Shown: positions 33,818 through 42,830, counted from the stretch's first letter. The stretch: 46,695 bases of DNA from JBPOHE01 sp052035915 (GCA_052035915.1 JBPOHE010000028.1:1-46695), one strand, 5' to 3'. Program-made: numbers and translations. Notes: generated from the sequence alone by a model not told the origin.

Positions 33818-35104
33818 TTAACCCTCCATACCGGCGACACGGTTGACGACTTGGATGGCCCGCAAGGCCGCGGCGGTGGCATGCTGCACGGCGCGGTTGA
33901 CATCGAGCGCATCGGCGGCGCTACCCGCCGCGAACACACCGCCGTTTTCCGGAGCTGGCTCGATGAAGCCTTCCTCGTTGATGACGATCTTCACCGGGAA
34001 CTTGTCCTTGTCCACACTCGGCTCCATGCCGACCGCCAAGACCACCAGGTCGTGCTCGTTGGCATAGCGATGATAGCCCTCGGTATCGACGCCATTGAGC
34101 ACTGGATTGCCGTTGCCCTTGTTCTCGACGATCGAGGCCACCTTGGACTTGATGAACTTGATCCTGGGATTGGCCTTGACCTTGGCGTAGAAGTCCTCGA
34201 AGCGGTCGATGGCGCGGATGTCGATGTAATAGATGCTGATGTCCGCCTGGTCGCCGAAGGCCTCGGTGACATAGGTGGTCTGTTTCAACGAGGCCATGCA
34301 GCAGATGCGCGAGCAATGCAGCAGGTGGTTGTGGTCACGGGAACCGGCGCACTGGATGAAGGCCACATTCTTCGCTTCCTTCCCATCTGAAGGTCGCAGG
34401 ATCTTGCCGCCGGTGGGGCCGGAGGGATCGGCCAGACGCTCGAACTCGACATTGGTGATGACGTTCTTGATGCGATCGTAGCCGTAGGGCTGGATCTTGG
34501 CCGCGTCGTAGGGTTTCCAGCCCGTCGCCCAGATCACCGCCCCGGCGTTGAATTTGATCTGCTCGGGCGACATCTCCAGGTCGATGGCGCCGTACTTGCA
34601 GGTGGCCTTGGCCTTGTCGGCGTCCGGGGTGCCGAGGAGGCGGGGGTCCAGCACATAGCGCATGGGGTGGGCCATGCGATGGGGCAGATAGGCGCCCTTG
34701 CGTTTGCCCAGGCCGTAGTTGAATTCGTCATCGAATTCGGCCGTGACCGCCTTGGCGCAGTCGCCGCAGGCCGTGCATCTTTCATTGATGTATCTGGGGG
34801 CCAGATTGACGGTCGCGGTGTAATTGCCGGCCTCGCCCTCAATGTTGGTCACCTCGGCCATGGTCAGCACGGTGACATTGGGGTTCATCTTGGCGCGTCG
34901 CTGATTGATCTCCAGCCCACAGGTTGGAAAGCAGAGCTTGGGGAAATATTTGTAGAGTTGGGCCACACGGCCACCGAGGTAGGGACGCTTCTCAACCAGC
35001 ACGACCCTTTTCCCGGTTTCAGCGGCCTCGAGGGCAGCGGTCAGGCCGCTGATGCCACCGCCGACCACCAGGATGGTCTCGTTGGTTGCGACTACTTCCG
35101 TCAT
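33818..35104 (-). CDS. qmoA: QmoA-like HdrA flavoprotein
   Basis: This 428-residue flavoprotein has FAD motif ILVVGGGISGLTAALEAAE (about 11-29). The PYLGGRVAQLYKYFPKLCFPTCG segment is conserved in QmoA/HdrA, CTACGDCAK is a short FeS motif and CSRICCMASLKQTTYV is a further conserved FeS/flavin motif. ATG 35104 follows GGAGG by seven bases; an in-frame upstream start lacks a ribosome site. It is the first gene of the operon qmoA-qmoB-hdrC-hdrB, which in sulfur oxidisers links APS reductase (not in this window) to quinone. Confidence 0.93.
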   Translation of the reverse strand: MTEVVATNETILVVGGGISGLTAALEAAETGKRVVLVEKRPYLGGRVAQLYKYFPKLCFPTCGLEINQRRAKMNPNVTVLTMAEVTNIEGEAGNYTATVNLAPRYINERCTACGDCAKAVTAEFDDEFNYGLGKRKGAYLPHRMAHPMRYVLDPRLLGTPDADKAKATCKYGAIDLEMSPEQIKFNAGAVIWATGWKPYDAAKIQPYGYDRIKNVITNVEFERLADPSGPTGGKILRPSDGKEAKNVAFIQCAGSRDHNHLLHCSRICCMASLKQTTYVTEAFGDQADISIYYIDIRAIDRFEDFYAKVKANPRIKFIKSKVASIVENKGNGNPVLNGVDTEGYHRYANEHDLVVLAVGMEPSVDKDKFPVKIVINEEGFIEPAPENGGVFAAGSAADALDVNRAVQHATAAALRAIQVVNRVAGMEG

Positions 35105-35416
35105 GGATTTTCCTCCGTCGCGGATGGTACAGATAACCATTTCATCGGTTGAACGAGCCGATAATTTGACTACTTCTATCAGGAAATCAGCGGTTAGAAG
35201 CGACCGCCTGTAAGGAATATAGGATTGAATACGATACTCTTCTCACCTTTGCCTCGCTAGCGCAAACCATTGAAAAATACATAGATGTTACGAATGAGCA
35301 AATAGAGCCGAATTATACTACATTAGTTATTCCTTATACACTCCAAGGTTGGGATTTTTTTCGCGCCACCCACCTTGCAAATCTTGAATGCTTCCATCCA
35401 GCTTGCGGAGAGACCT
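35105..35416. other. AT-rich divergent promoter region
   Basis: About 310 bp, clearly more AT-rich than the rest, lies between qmoA (minus) and the second cbbQ (plus). It should hold both promoters. On the minus strand TATAAT occurs at about 35320-35315, but no good -35 pairs with it. No repeat or RNA was recognised. Confidence 0.45.
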
Positions 35417-36238
35417 GTGTCGATAGCCAGTTCGCGGTCGGTAAAACCGGAGGAATTCCTCCTTGATCAGGAACCCTATTACCAGCCGACCGGAGACGAG
35501 ATCCGCATCTTCGAAGCCGCCTACCGGAACGGTCTGCCCATCCTGCTCAAGGGCCCCACCGGCTGCGGCAAGACTCGGTTCATGCAGCACATGGCCTGGC
35601 GCTTGCGGCGACCGCTGATCACCGTCTCCTGTCATGACGATCTGACCGCCTCGGATCTGGTGGGGCGCTTTCTCATCCGCGGTGGCGAGACCCTCTGGAT
35701 CGACGGTCCCCTCGCCCGGGCGGTGCGGGTTGGCGGTATCTGCTATCTGGATGAGATCGTCGAGGCGCGCAAGGACACCACGGTGGTCATTCATCCCCTG
35801 GCGGACGATCGCCGGGTGTTGCCGATCGAGAAACTGGGCGAACTCCTGGAGGCGCCCCCCGAGTTCTGTCTCGCCATCTCCTTCAATCCCGGTTATCAGA
35901 GCCTGCTGAAGGACCTCAAGCAGAGCACCCGCCAACGCTTCGTCGCCCTGGAGTTCGCCTACCCCGAGCCGGTCCTGGAACAGCGCATCATCGAACGGGA
36001 GAGCGGCATCGATGCGGGCATGGCCCGCAACTTGGTGAAGTTTGCCCAGATGACCCGCAACCTCAAGGGCAACGGGCTCGACGAGGGCGCCAGCACCCGT
36101 CTCCTGGTCCACGCGGCCAAACTCATGGTGGCCGGTGTCAGCCCGACCTGGTCTTGTCGTAGCGCCGTCGCCCAGGCCCTGACCGACGACCCGGACATGC
36201 TGGCGGCGATCGAAGAACTTTCGTCTTCGCTGTTTTGA
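35417..36238 (+). CDS. Orphan CbbQ/NorQ-type MoxR ATPase
   Basis: This 273-residue AAA+ protein is a close paralogue of the cbbQ gene at 24288. It has YYQPTGDEIRIFEAAYRNG, Walker A GPTGCGKT, Walker B ICYLDEIVEA and SFNPGYQSLLKDLKQSTRQRF. The start GTG 35417 is preferred because GGAG is six bases upstream; a TTG at 35375 is possible. No cbbO or norD follows and no VWA gene is adjacent, so it may pair with CbbO at a distance or serve a different target. Confidence 0.85.
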   Translation: MSIASSRSVKPEEFLLDQEPYYQPTGDEIRIFEAAYRNGLPILLKGPTGCGKTRFMQHMAWRLRRPLITVSCHDDLTASDLVGRFLIRGGETLWIDGPLARAVRVGGICYLDEIVEARKDTTVVIHPLADDRRVLPIEKLGELLEAPPEFCLAISFNPGYQSLLKDLKQSTRQRFVALEFAYPEPVLEQRIIERESGIDAGMARNLVKFAQMTRNLKGNGLDEGASTRLLVHAAKLMVAGVSPTWSCRSAVAQALTDDPDMLAAIEELSSSLF

Positions 36239-36553
36239 TGCCAATTCCTCATGAGGATGTCTGTCCTCGGCGGGAGAAACCCGTCTGAGCCAGAAAACAT
36301 GCGGAAAGGTGGGGCGGCTGGCGAGGAGCGAAGCGAATCCCAGCTTTTCGTTTGGATCAAAAGGCTGGGTTTCAGCGCCGTAGGTGCGATTAGCCTAGCC
36401 TAATCGCACGCATGAAAGCCCCGTTCCTCCGATTACGCTGTCGCTAATCGGAGCTACGCGGGCTCTTCAGATTCAGCCGCAACCGGTCTGGACAAAGGCA
36501 CCCGGCCAACATCAAATAAACTCCCTTGGTGCAGGTAAATCGAGGAGCAAGAG
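36239..36553. other. REP cluster before the caspase gene
   Basis: No gene. A short REP (about 36309-36370, GGCTGGCGAGGAGCG) runs into the 88-bp repeat at 36377-36464. The last 60 bp carry the ribosome site for the next gene. Confidence 0.55.
36377..36464. repeat. 88-bp direct repeat, left copy
   Basis: GCCGTAGGTGCGATTAGC...GCTACGCGGGCT. Each copy contains two short inverted repeats (TGCGATTA/TAATCGCA and TCCGATTA/TAATCGGA). It matches 38567-38654 in the same orientation with a few substitutions. Confidence 0.8.
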
Positions 36554-38557
36554 ATGGGGCGGAGATGGCATCCCTGGGTGTGCGGGCTGCTGTGGCTACT
36601 GGTCTGGATCCCTGGCCTATCCTGGGCGGAAAAGCGGGTGGCGCTGGTGATCGGCAACAATGCCTATCAGCAGGTGACCCCCTTGAAGAAGGCGGTCAAC
36701 GACGCCCAGGCGATGGGACAGGAGCTGAAGGAACTGGGATTCGAGGTGCTGTTGCGCACCGATGTCGACCGCCGGGGACTCTTGAAGGCGCGGAACGAGT
36801 TTTTGGAGCGGCTCTCGGGTGGAGACGTGGCGGTGCTGTTCTACGCCGGCCATGGGGTCCAACTCCAGGGGAGCAATTACCTGCTGCCGGTGGACATCAA
36901 GGCGGAGCGGGAACAGGACGTCATCGACGAGGCGATCGATCTTGCTGGACTCTTGCAGCAGATTGCCGAGCGGCGGACCAAGTTCAGCCTGGCGATCATC
37001 GACGCCTGCCGCAACAACCCCTTCAAGAGTCAAGGCCGGAGTCTTGGCGCCAGTCGGGGCTTGACCACCCTGTCGGCGCCCAACGGTCTGATGGTGATCT
37101 ACTCCGCCGGCACCAACGAAGAGGCCCTGGATGCGCTGCATGAACAAGACCAGAACCCCAACAGCCTCTTTACCCGCTCTTTCATCAGGGTGATGAAGCA
37201 ACCTGGAATCAAGGACTATGACGTAGTCAAGCAGGTGCAGGATGAGGTGGATCAACAGGCGAAAAGCGTCCATCACCAACAGACCCCGGCCATCTACGAT
37301 CAGGCCAAGGGGACCTTCTATTTTCGCCTGCAGGTGGAAGCCCCTCCTGGAGGTAGCGCGCAAATAACGGTCGGTGGCGGAGTCAACCCCGAGGTGGAGG
37401 CGGAGAACCGTTACTGGGACTCCACCGAGCGATGCGGCCAACCGGAGTGTTACCGCGCCTACTTGAACAAATATCCACAAGGACAGTACCTGGATCTGGC
37501 CCGGGTTCATCTTGGGTCACCGGGGAGCGGCAGGCCATCGCCCGCGCCGACCCTGGTAACACCGCCGCCGACGCCGGTCGAAGTCGCGCCTGTTGGGCAT
37601 CTCCAGATCAACACCAACGTCGCGGCGGAGGTGTGGATGGAGGGGAAGCGACAAGGCGAGTCGGCGCCTGGGAAGCCCTTGAACCTGAGCCGTTTGCCCT
37701 TGGGGACGGTGGAGGTGGAGGCCCGGGCCAAGGGATACACATGGCAGAAGCAGAGGGTGGAGATCAAGCGGGAGCAGTGGGAGCAATTGATGATGCGATT
37801 GGAAGCCGAGCCTCCAGCGGTCATTATCCCGGCCACGACGTCATCATCCACATCAGTTGCGACAGAAACTACACATCAAGCAACGGCGATCGAGCCCGAG
37901 ATGGTGTTTGTTAAGGGCGGGAGTTTCATGATGGGGAGTCCAGAGGGGGAGCGAGATCGAGGCAACGACGAACGCCAACACCAGGTAACGGTGAAGGACT
38001 ACCGCATTGGGAAATATGAAGTCACCCAGGGCGAGTGGGAGGCGGTGATGGGGAGTAATCCTTCTTATTACAAAGATTGTGGCGAGAACTGTCCGGTGGA
38101 GACTGTTTCCTGGAAAGAAGTTCAGGATTACATCGCCAAACTTAACGCCAAAACTGGGAAGACTTATCGCTTACCTACAGAAGCTGAATGGGAGTACGCA
38201 TGTCTGGGCGGGCATTCGGGCGATACGTGGCGTTACTGTGGCGATAATGATGTGGAAAAACTTGCCTGGTTTGAGCGCAACAGCGGGAAAAAAACCCATC
38301 CGGTGGGGCAAAAGCAAGCCAACGGTTATGGTCTGTACGACATGAGTGGCAATGTATGGGAATGGACCTGCTCAGCCTATAACGCAGGGTATGATGGGAA
38401 TGAACAAAAATGCTCAAGGAAAAGTAATTCTGATGAACAGAGGGTGATCCGCGGCGGGTCATGGGTCAATGATGTATTAAGGGTGCGTTCGGCTGCCAGG
38501 CTCCGGCTAACACCAGCCTATCGTGGCCTGCTAGGCTTCCGTCTTGCCCACGATTAG
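36554..38557 (+). CDS. Secreted caspase-PEGA-FGE protein
   Basis: This 667-residue protein has a signal peptide (about 1-25, ending GLSWAE) and a C14 caspase-like domain with the dyad His100 (YAGHGVQ) and Cys152 (DACRNNPF). It continues with a low-complexity Pro/Thr linker (about 325-350), a PEGA domain (about 355-415) and a C-terminal FGE/sulfatase-modifying fold (from about 450: MVFVKGGSFMMGSPEGE, RLPTEAEWEYAC, GLYDMSGNVWEWT). The FGE part lacks the paired C-terminal catalytic cysteines (the tail reads RVRSAARLRLTP), so formylglycine synthesis is unlikely. The protease half looks active; its targets are unknown. GAGGAGCAAGAG precedes the ATG. Confidence 0.9.
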   Translation: MGRRWHPWVCGLLWLLVWIPGLSWAEKRVALVIGNNAYQQVTPLKKAVNDAQAMGQELKELGFEVLLRTDVDRRGLLKARNEFLERLSGGDVAVLFYAGHGVQLQGSNYLLPVDIKAEREQDVIDEAIDLAGLLQQIAERRTKFSLAIIDACRNNPFKSQGRSLGASRGLTTLSAPNGLMVIYSAGTNEEALDALHEQDQNPNSLFTRSFIRVMKQPGIKDYDVVKQVQDEVDQQAKSVHHQQTPAIYDQAKGTFYFRLQVEAPPGGSAQITVGGGVNPEVEAENRYWDSTERCGQPECYRAYLNKYPQGQYLDLARVHLGSPGSGRPSPAPTLVTPPPTPVEVAPVGHLQINTNVAAEVWMEGKRQGESAPGKPLNLSRLPLGTVEVEARAKGYTWQKQRVEIKREQWEQLMMRLEAEPPAVIIPATTSSSTSVATETTHQATAIEPEMVFVKGGSFMMGSPEGERDRGNDERQHQVTVKDYRIGKYEVTQGEWEAVMGSNPSYYKDCGENCPVETVSWKEVQDYIAKLNAKTGKTYRLPTEAEWEYACLGGHSGDTWRYCGDNDVEKLAWFERNSGKKTHPVGQKQANGYGLYDMSGNVWEWTCSAYNAGYDGNEQKCSRKSNSDEQRVIRGGSWVNDVLRVRSAARLRLTPAYRGLLGFRLAHD

Positions 38558-38566
38558 GGCCGTAGG

Positions 38567-38654
38567 GCCGTAGGTGCGATTAGCGTAGCGTAATCGCACG
38601 CATGAAAACTCCAATCCTCCGATTACGCTGTCGCTAATCGGAGCTACGCGGGCT
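38567..38654. repeat. 88-bp direct repeat, right copy
   Basis: This is the second copy of 36377-36464, beginning 10 bp after the stop of the caspase gene. The two copies thus enclose the gene, with 2.1 kb between them. Confidence 0.8.
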
Positions 38655-38814
38655 ACATGCCTCCCTGGAGCCGTAGCCAGGTAGGTCGGGCACCCGTGCC
38701 CGACATCTGCTATGGAACGTCGGGCAACGCGATGCTTTTGCCCGACCTACATAGGGCCGTAGGGCGCAATAGGCGGTAGCCGTATTGCGCCGCATGGCTT
38801 TGGGTTTGATATCC

Positions 38815-38856
38815 GATCGGGTCAGAGGGGGGCCGCAGCCCCCCTCTGACCCGATC
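38815..38856. terminator. Very strong hairpin
   Basis: A 19-bp perfect stem (GATCGGGTCAGAGGGGGGC and its complement) has a CGCA loop and is followed by TTTCGGGGTTTTC. It is a possible terminator for the caspase gene or for converging transcription, but it lies 258 bp past the stop and may simply be a repeat. Confidence 0.5.
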
Positions 38857-38944
38857 TTTCGGGGTTTTCTCACGCGATCGATGCGGTTCGTCCCTCATCA
38901 CATCCTACGTCACTGATACCATTTCTCGATAGGTATTATTAATA

Positions 38945-39095
38945 CTCGTAGGCTGGTGTTGAGGCGCAAAGCGCCGAAACCCAGCTTCTTGTGCGAACAA
39001 GCTGCTGGGATTCGCTTCGCTCATCGCCAGCCTACCCATTACTTTCTGCATGCCTTCTATGATTCTGCCGTCTCAGGCGGCTCAGGCGCTCCCGT
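38945..39095. repeat. REP-type repeat, long copy
   Basis: GTAGGCTGGTGTTGAGGCGC...CATCGCCAGCCTAC is an imperfect inverted repeat with central AAGCGCCGAAACCCAGCTTC. It matches 7480-7605 including the CATGATTCCGCCGTCTC-like tail (here CTATGATTCTGCCGTCTC). Confidence 0.6.
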
Positions 39096-39188
39096 CTATT
39101 GTGGATAACCTAATAGGAGTTTGTATCAGAGTCTTTCCGAACATAACTTCGGGTTCAGAAGGCTGGAGCGGATATCGGCGGAATTCGC

Positions 39189-39893
39189 TCAAGGCCGAGG
39201 GTGTTCCGATTTGGATTCGATTGCCTGGGAAACCAGACGGGCCACCAGGATGGCGAGGTAGAGTTGTCCGGTCAGCGCCTCGGCGATGGCGAGCAGGCGG
39301 GCGACGGGATGGAGGGGAGTGATATCGCCATAGCCCATGGTGGTGAGGGTGACGAAGCTGTAATAGGTCCAGGGCGGCACATCCCAGGAGGTGATCACCG
39401 CCCCGGCAAAGGCGGCTGCGTCTTGGTAGGCGATCAATTCATAGGCGAAGGCCCAGATCAAACCCATCAACAGATAGACGGCCACCGCGCCGCGGATACG
39501 GTGACCCGTGACCGGCCCAGGCCGGAATACCTGGGCGAGGACGACGATCGCCAAGAGGCTGAGCGTGGCCATGGAGGCCAGGTCGGCATAGAAAACAAGA
39601 TCCGCCGCTGGGACGAGCCAATGAGTCCAGCGCACGACCACGGCTGTCAGCGTACAGATGGTGACCAGAAGCAGCAGCCGTCGACGTTGCGAGATGGATA
39701 CCACACCGGCGAGCAACAAAAGGGAAAGCAAGAGATCGCCGGCGAGGCGTCCGATCAGGGTCCTTCCGGTCAACGCGGGCATCACGAACACATGAAGCAC
39801 CAGCAAGGCGAGGAAGATGGAGAGACCTCGATCCTGCGCCCAAAACCTCAACAAGGCACTCCACGGACGGCTGAACAGATTGTTGTCTCGCAT
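39189..39893 (-). CDS. Two-pore-helix potassium channel-like protein
   Basis: This 234-residue membrane protein has about six hydrophobic segments. The final pair flanks a K+ selectivity filter, SFVTLTTMGYGDITPLHP, with the classic T-x-G-Y-G-D. It has no RCK or cyclic-nucleotide domain. ATG 39893 is chosen (an upstream TTG inside ppk2 would add a charged, unlikely N-terminus). It follows ppk2 by 50 bp on the same strand. A role in K+ or membrane-potential balance is likely. Confidence 0.82.
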   Translation of the reverse strand: MRDNNLFSRPWSALLRFWAQDRGLSIFLALLVLHVFVMPALTGRTLIGRLAGDLLLSLLLLAGVVSISQRRRLLLLVTICTLTAVVVRWTHWLVPAADLVFYADLASMATLSLLAIVVLAQVFRPGPVTGHRIRGAVAVYLLMGLIWAFAYELIAYQDAAAFAGAVITSWDVPPWTYYSFVTLTTMGYGDITPLHPVARLLAIAEALTGQLYLAILVARLVSQAIESKSEHPRP

Positions 39894-39943
39894 GCTTGAG
39901 TTGGTCGAGCCAGGCTGGGGCCGCCGCTTCTTTGTCTCTCGCC

Positions 39944-40792
39944 TCAGAACTTCTCCGGGATCCAACGCCGATTGACCATGGTCGCTTCGTCGTCATAGGC
40001 ATGCTTCATGGATCGCTCCGGGAGCTTGACCTTGGGGCGCTCCACCGGCTGGTAAGGGATGAGGCTCAAGAGATGCGAGATCAGATTGAGGCGGGCGCGC
40101 TTTTTGTCGTCGCTCCGCAGGATATGCCAGGGGGCATAGTCCCTGTCGGTGGCGTCCAGCATCTGGTCCCGGGCCCGCGAGTAATCGTACCAACGCTCGC
40201 GGGAGGGGAGATCCATGGCGGAGAGTTTCCACTGTCGCATGGGGTCCTCGATGCGCGCCTCGAAACGCCGCTTCTGTTCCTCGTTGTTGACTTCCAGCCA
40301 GTATTTGATGAGCAGGATGCCATTATCGACGATGTGTCTCTCTATCTCCGGGCAGACTTCGAGAAAGCGCTTATGCTGCTCCTTGGTGCAGAAGCCCATC
40401 ACCGGCTCGACGCCCGCGCGGTTGTACCAACTGCGGTCGAAGATGATCACCTCCCCAGCCGCCGGGAATTGGGTGAGGTAACGCTGGATATATATCTGGG
40501 ACTTTTCCCGGTCGGATGGTGCTGGCAGGGCGACGATGCGAAACACCCGCGGACTGACCCGCTCGGTGATGGCGCGGATGCAGCCGCCTTTGCCCGCGGC
40601 GTCGCGACCCTCGAAGACAATGATGATCCTTTGCCCGGTCGCCTTCACCCAATCCTGCATCAGGCAGAGTTCGGTCTGGAGTTGGCGCAAGGCCTCGGTG
40701 TATTCCTTGAGTCCCAGTTTGGCGGTGCTGGATGGGCTGGACGCAAGGATTTGGGGCTTCTTCGCAGGCTTTCGTTCCGATTTTCGCTTCAT
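39944..40792 (-). CDS. ppk2: Polyphosphate kinase 2
   Basis: This 282-residue class I PPK2 transfers phosphate between polyphosphate and nucleoside diphosphates. Walker A EGRDAAGKGG, Walker B and lid IIFDRSWYNRAGVEPVMGF and the RFEARIEDPMRQWKLSAMD motif are all present. ATG 40792 follows GGAG by six bases; an earlier in-frame start lacks one. It sits between the K+ channel and sulP. Confidence 0.94.
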   Translation of the reverse strand: MKRKSERKPAKKPQILASSPSSTAKLGLKEYTEALRQLQTELCLMQDWVKATGQRIIIVFEGRDAAGKGGCIRAITERVSPRVFRIVALPAPSDREKSQIYIQRYLTQFPAAGEVIIFDRSWYNRAGVEPVMGFCTKEQHKRFLEVCPEIERHIVDNGILLIKYWLEVNNEEQKRRFEARIEDPMRQWKLSAMDLPSRERWYDYSRARDQMLDATDRDYAPWHILRSDDKKRARLNLISHLLSLIPYQPVERPKVKLPERSMKHAYDDEATMVNRRWIPEKF

Positions 40793-40854
40793 CGCTGTCT
40801 CCAGAAGGGGCTTCAGCACCCCAGTGTGGGTTATGTGACTCTGTATCAGGGCAA

Positions 40855-42534
40855 CTAACCGGCGCCGCCTGAGCCTAAGTACCGCTCAACCGCCATCGGC
40901 AGGGTAAACACCATCCGTTCCCGTCCCAGGGTTTCTCCCAGGGATGATCGCTGAACCACCTCCAGCACCTCGGGGTTGAGGGCTACCAACCAGAGTTGGA
41001 TACCAGTGGCGCGCAGGTTCGCTTCGGCCTCGATCAACATCTTCAACGCCGAATATTCCAGATCGGTGACACCGCTCATATCGATAGCGAGCACTTTTGG
41101 CTTGGCGGCATCGAACAGCGCCCGCATTGTTTCGCTCACATGCTGGGCATTGGCGAAAAACACCCGGCCTTCTGGACGGAGGATCAAGAGACCGGGGAAG
41201 GATTCATCTTCTGGATGCTCGGCCGTGGTTGGTCGGAAGACCTCGGTTCCGGGCTTGCGCCCCAGAACATGGACCTGGGGATTGGCGATCTGATGAAACA
41301 GGCCCAACAACGACACCAGAATGGCGACCAGGATCCCTTTCAGGGTACCCAGTAGCATCACGCCGACGCAGGCCACGATCGCCCAGCGAAATTCCATGCG
41401 GCGGATCTGGCGGATGGCGACAAACTCCCTGGGTTGAACCAGGCCCACCGAGTAGACGATGACCACGGCGGCGAGGGTGGCCTGGGGCATCAAGCCCATG
41501 ATCGGAGCGAGCAGGAGCATGGTCACTACCGCGGCGGCCGCCGTGACCAAGGCCGCCACCTGGGTACGGGCGCCGGCGAGGCGATTCACCGCCGTTTGCG
41601 AGGTCCCGCCGCCACCAGGCATGGCACCGAACAACCCGCCGAGGGCATTACCCAGACCGGTAGCCAACAACTCCTGATTGGCTTCGGGGCGTGGCTCCCC
41701 GCTGACGGCAAAGGCGCGTCCGGCGGCAATGGTCTCGGTGAAGCTCATCAGGGCGATACCCAGGGCTCCTGGCCAGAGTTGTTCGATCAAATGGAAATTT
41801 GGCCGGCTGAAGGAGGGTAAACCTTGAGGGATACTGCCCACCGTCTCCACCCCATGGGACTGCAGCCCGAAGAGACCGGACAGGGCGATCCCCGCCGCCA
41901 CCGCGAGCAAGGGGGCCGGCAGTTTCGGAAAGAAGTGCTCCAACCCGATCAAGAGTCCGAGCATGACGAGACTCATGGCCAGGGTGGAGACCGAGGTCTG
42001 GGGTAGATGTTGCAGGATCGCCAGCAGGTTATGCAGAAAGGACCCCTTGTCGAAATGGAGACCGAGGAGTTTGGGCAACTGATCCAGCACGATAACCAGT
42101 CCCACCCCCGCCTTGAAGCCGGTGAGAACCGGCTCGGAAATGAAGTTGGCCACAAACCCCAGCCGCAGGACCGAGGCGAGCAGGAGTATCACGCCGGTCA
42201 ACACGGCCAAGGTGGTCGAGGCCAGCAACAATTCGCTGGGATCACCAGAAGGAGCTACCAAGCCGAGTTGCGCCCCGGTCAAGATGGCGAGCGTGGTCGA
42301 GGTGCTGACGCTGAGCGGCCTGGAGGTGCCGAGGATGGCATACACCACCAGGGGGATGAAGGCGGTATACAGCCCCACCTGCACCGGTAGGCCGGCGATC
42401 GTGGCGTAGGCCATGGCCTTGGGGATGATCACGGCAGCGGTGGTGAGACCGGCCACCAGATCGGGTCGCAGCCAATCCATCCGGTATTCCTTCCCCCATT
42501 GAAGGATGGGCAGCAGTGAGGAAAGTTTGCTCAT
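40855..42534 (-). CDS. SulP-family anion permease with STAS domain
   Basis: This 559-residue inner-membrane transporter has about a dozen spans. DLVAGLTTAAVIIPKAMAYATIAGLP is the SulP signature, and the cytosolic STAS domain (about 440-550) contains LAIDMSGVTDLEYSALKMLIE. Substrates in the family are sulfate, bicarbonate and other anions. In a sulfur-oxidising autotroph either sulfate export or bicarbonate uptake would fit; the sequence does not decide. Confidence 0.9.
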   Translation of the reverse strand: MSKLSSLLPILQWGKEYRMDWLRPDLVAGLTTAAVIIPKAMAYATIAGLPVQVGLYTAFIPLVVYAILGTSRPLSVSTSTTLAILTGAQLGLVAPSGDPSELLLASTTLAVLTGVILLLASVLRLGFVANFISEPVLTGFKAGVGLVIVLDQLPKLLGLHFDKGSFLHNLLAILQHLPQTSVSTLAMSLVMLGLLIGLEHFFPKLPAPLLAVAAGIALSGLFGLQSHGVETVGSIPQGLPSFSRPNFHLIEQLWPGALGIALMSFTETIAAGRAFAVSGEPRPEANQELLATGLGNALGGLFGAMPGGGGTSQTAVNRLAGARTQVAALVTAAAAVVTMLLLAPIMGLMPQATLAAVVIVYSVGLVQPREFVAIRQIRRMEFRWAIVACVGVMLLGTLKGILVAILVSLLGLFHQIANPQVHVLGRKPGTEVFRPTTAEHPEDESFPGLLILRPEGRVFFANAQHVSETMRALFDAAKPKVLAIDMSGVTDLEYSALKMLIEAEANLRATGIQLWLVALNPEVLEVVQRSSLGETLGRERMVFTLPMAVERYLGSGGAG

Positions 42535-42830
42535 GCAGATACTCCGAATAAAGGTAGATTAGGGAATTCAGAGGCCATCACGGGGATTGGTGTCGGTTGT
42601 ATTCGGGAGACCAGGCATTCAATCCCGATAGCCTCGCCCTCTCTTGCGCTGAATCATACGCCCCTTTCCCATTCAGGAAGCGGAGGCAAGGATCTTCCGC
42701 GCCAATCAATCCGCTCGTTGCCGAGGCGCTTACTTTAGCGAGCCTGGGCAAAAGGAGTGAAACGATAGATCCCTGAGGTTGCAAGCGATAGCGAACGCTC
42801 GCGCCTGGCGGATTTCCCCTCGCAGAATCT
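42535..42830. other. Intergenic region
   Basis: About 296 bp lie between sulP and the AI-2E transporter gene, both minus strand. No repeat, RNA or credible small gene was recognised. Confidence 0.35.

Larger units (their letters stand above)
38558..39188. other. 630-bp REP cluster without genes
   Basis: This holds, in order, the right 88-bp repeat (38567-38654), a 12-bp inverted pair GTAGGTCGGGCA/TGCCCGACCTAC (38681-38750), a GGCGCAATA/TATTGCGCC hairpin (38764-38791), a 19-bp perfect stem (38815-38856), a REP fragment (38878-38910) and a long REP (38945-39095). Several short open frames here are not credited. Confidence 0.6.

Noticed and set aside
39050..39322. 90-codon plus-strand frame in the REP cluster
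   Set aside because: It begins in a REP tail and ends antisense to the K+ channel gene; no ribosome site.
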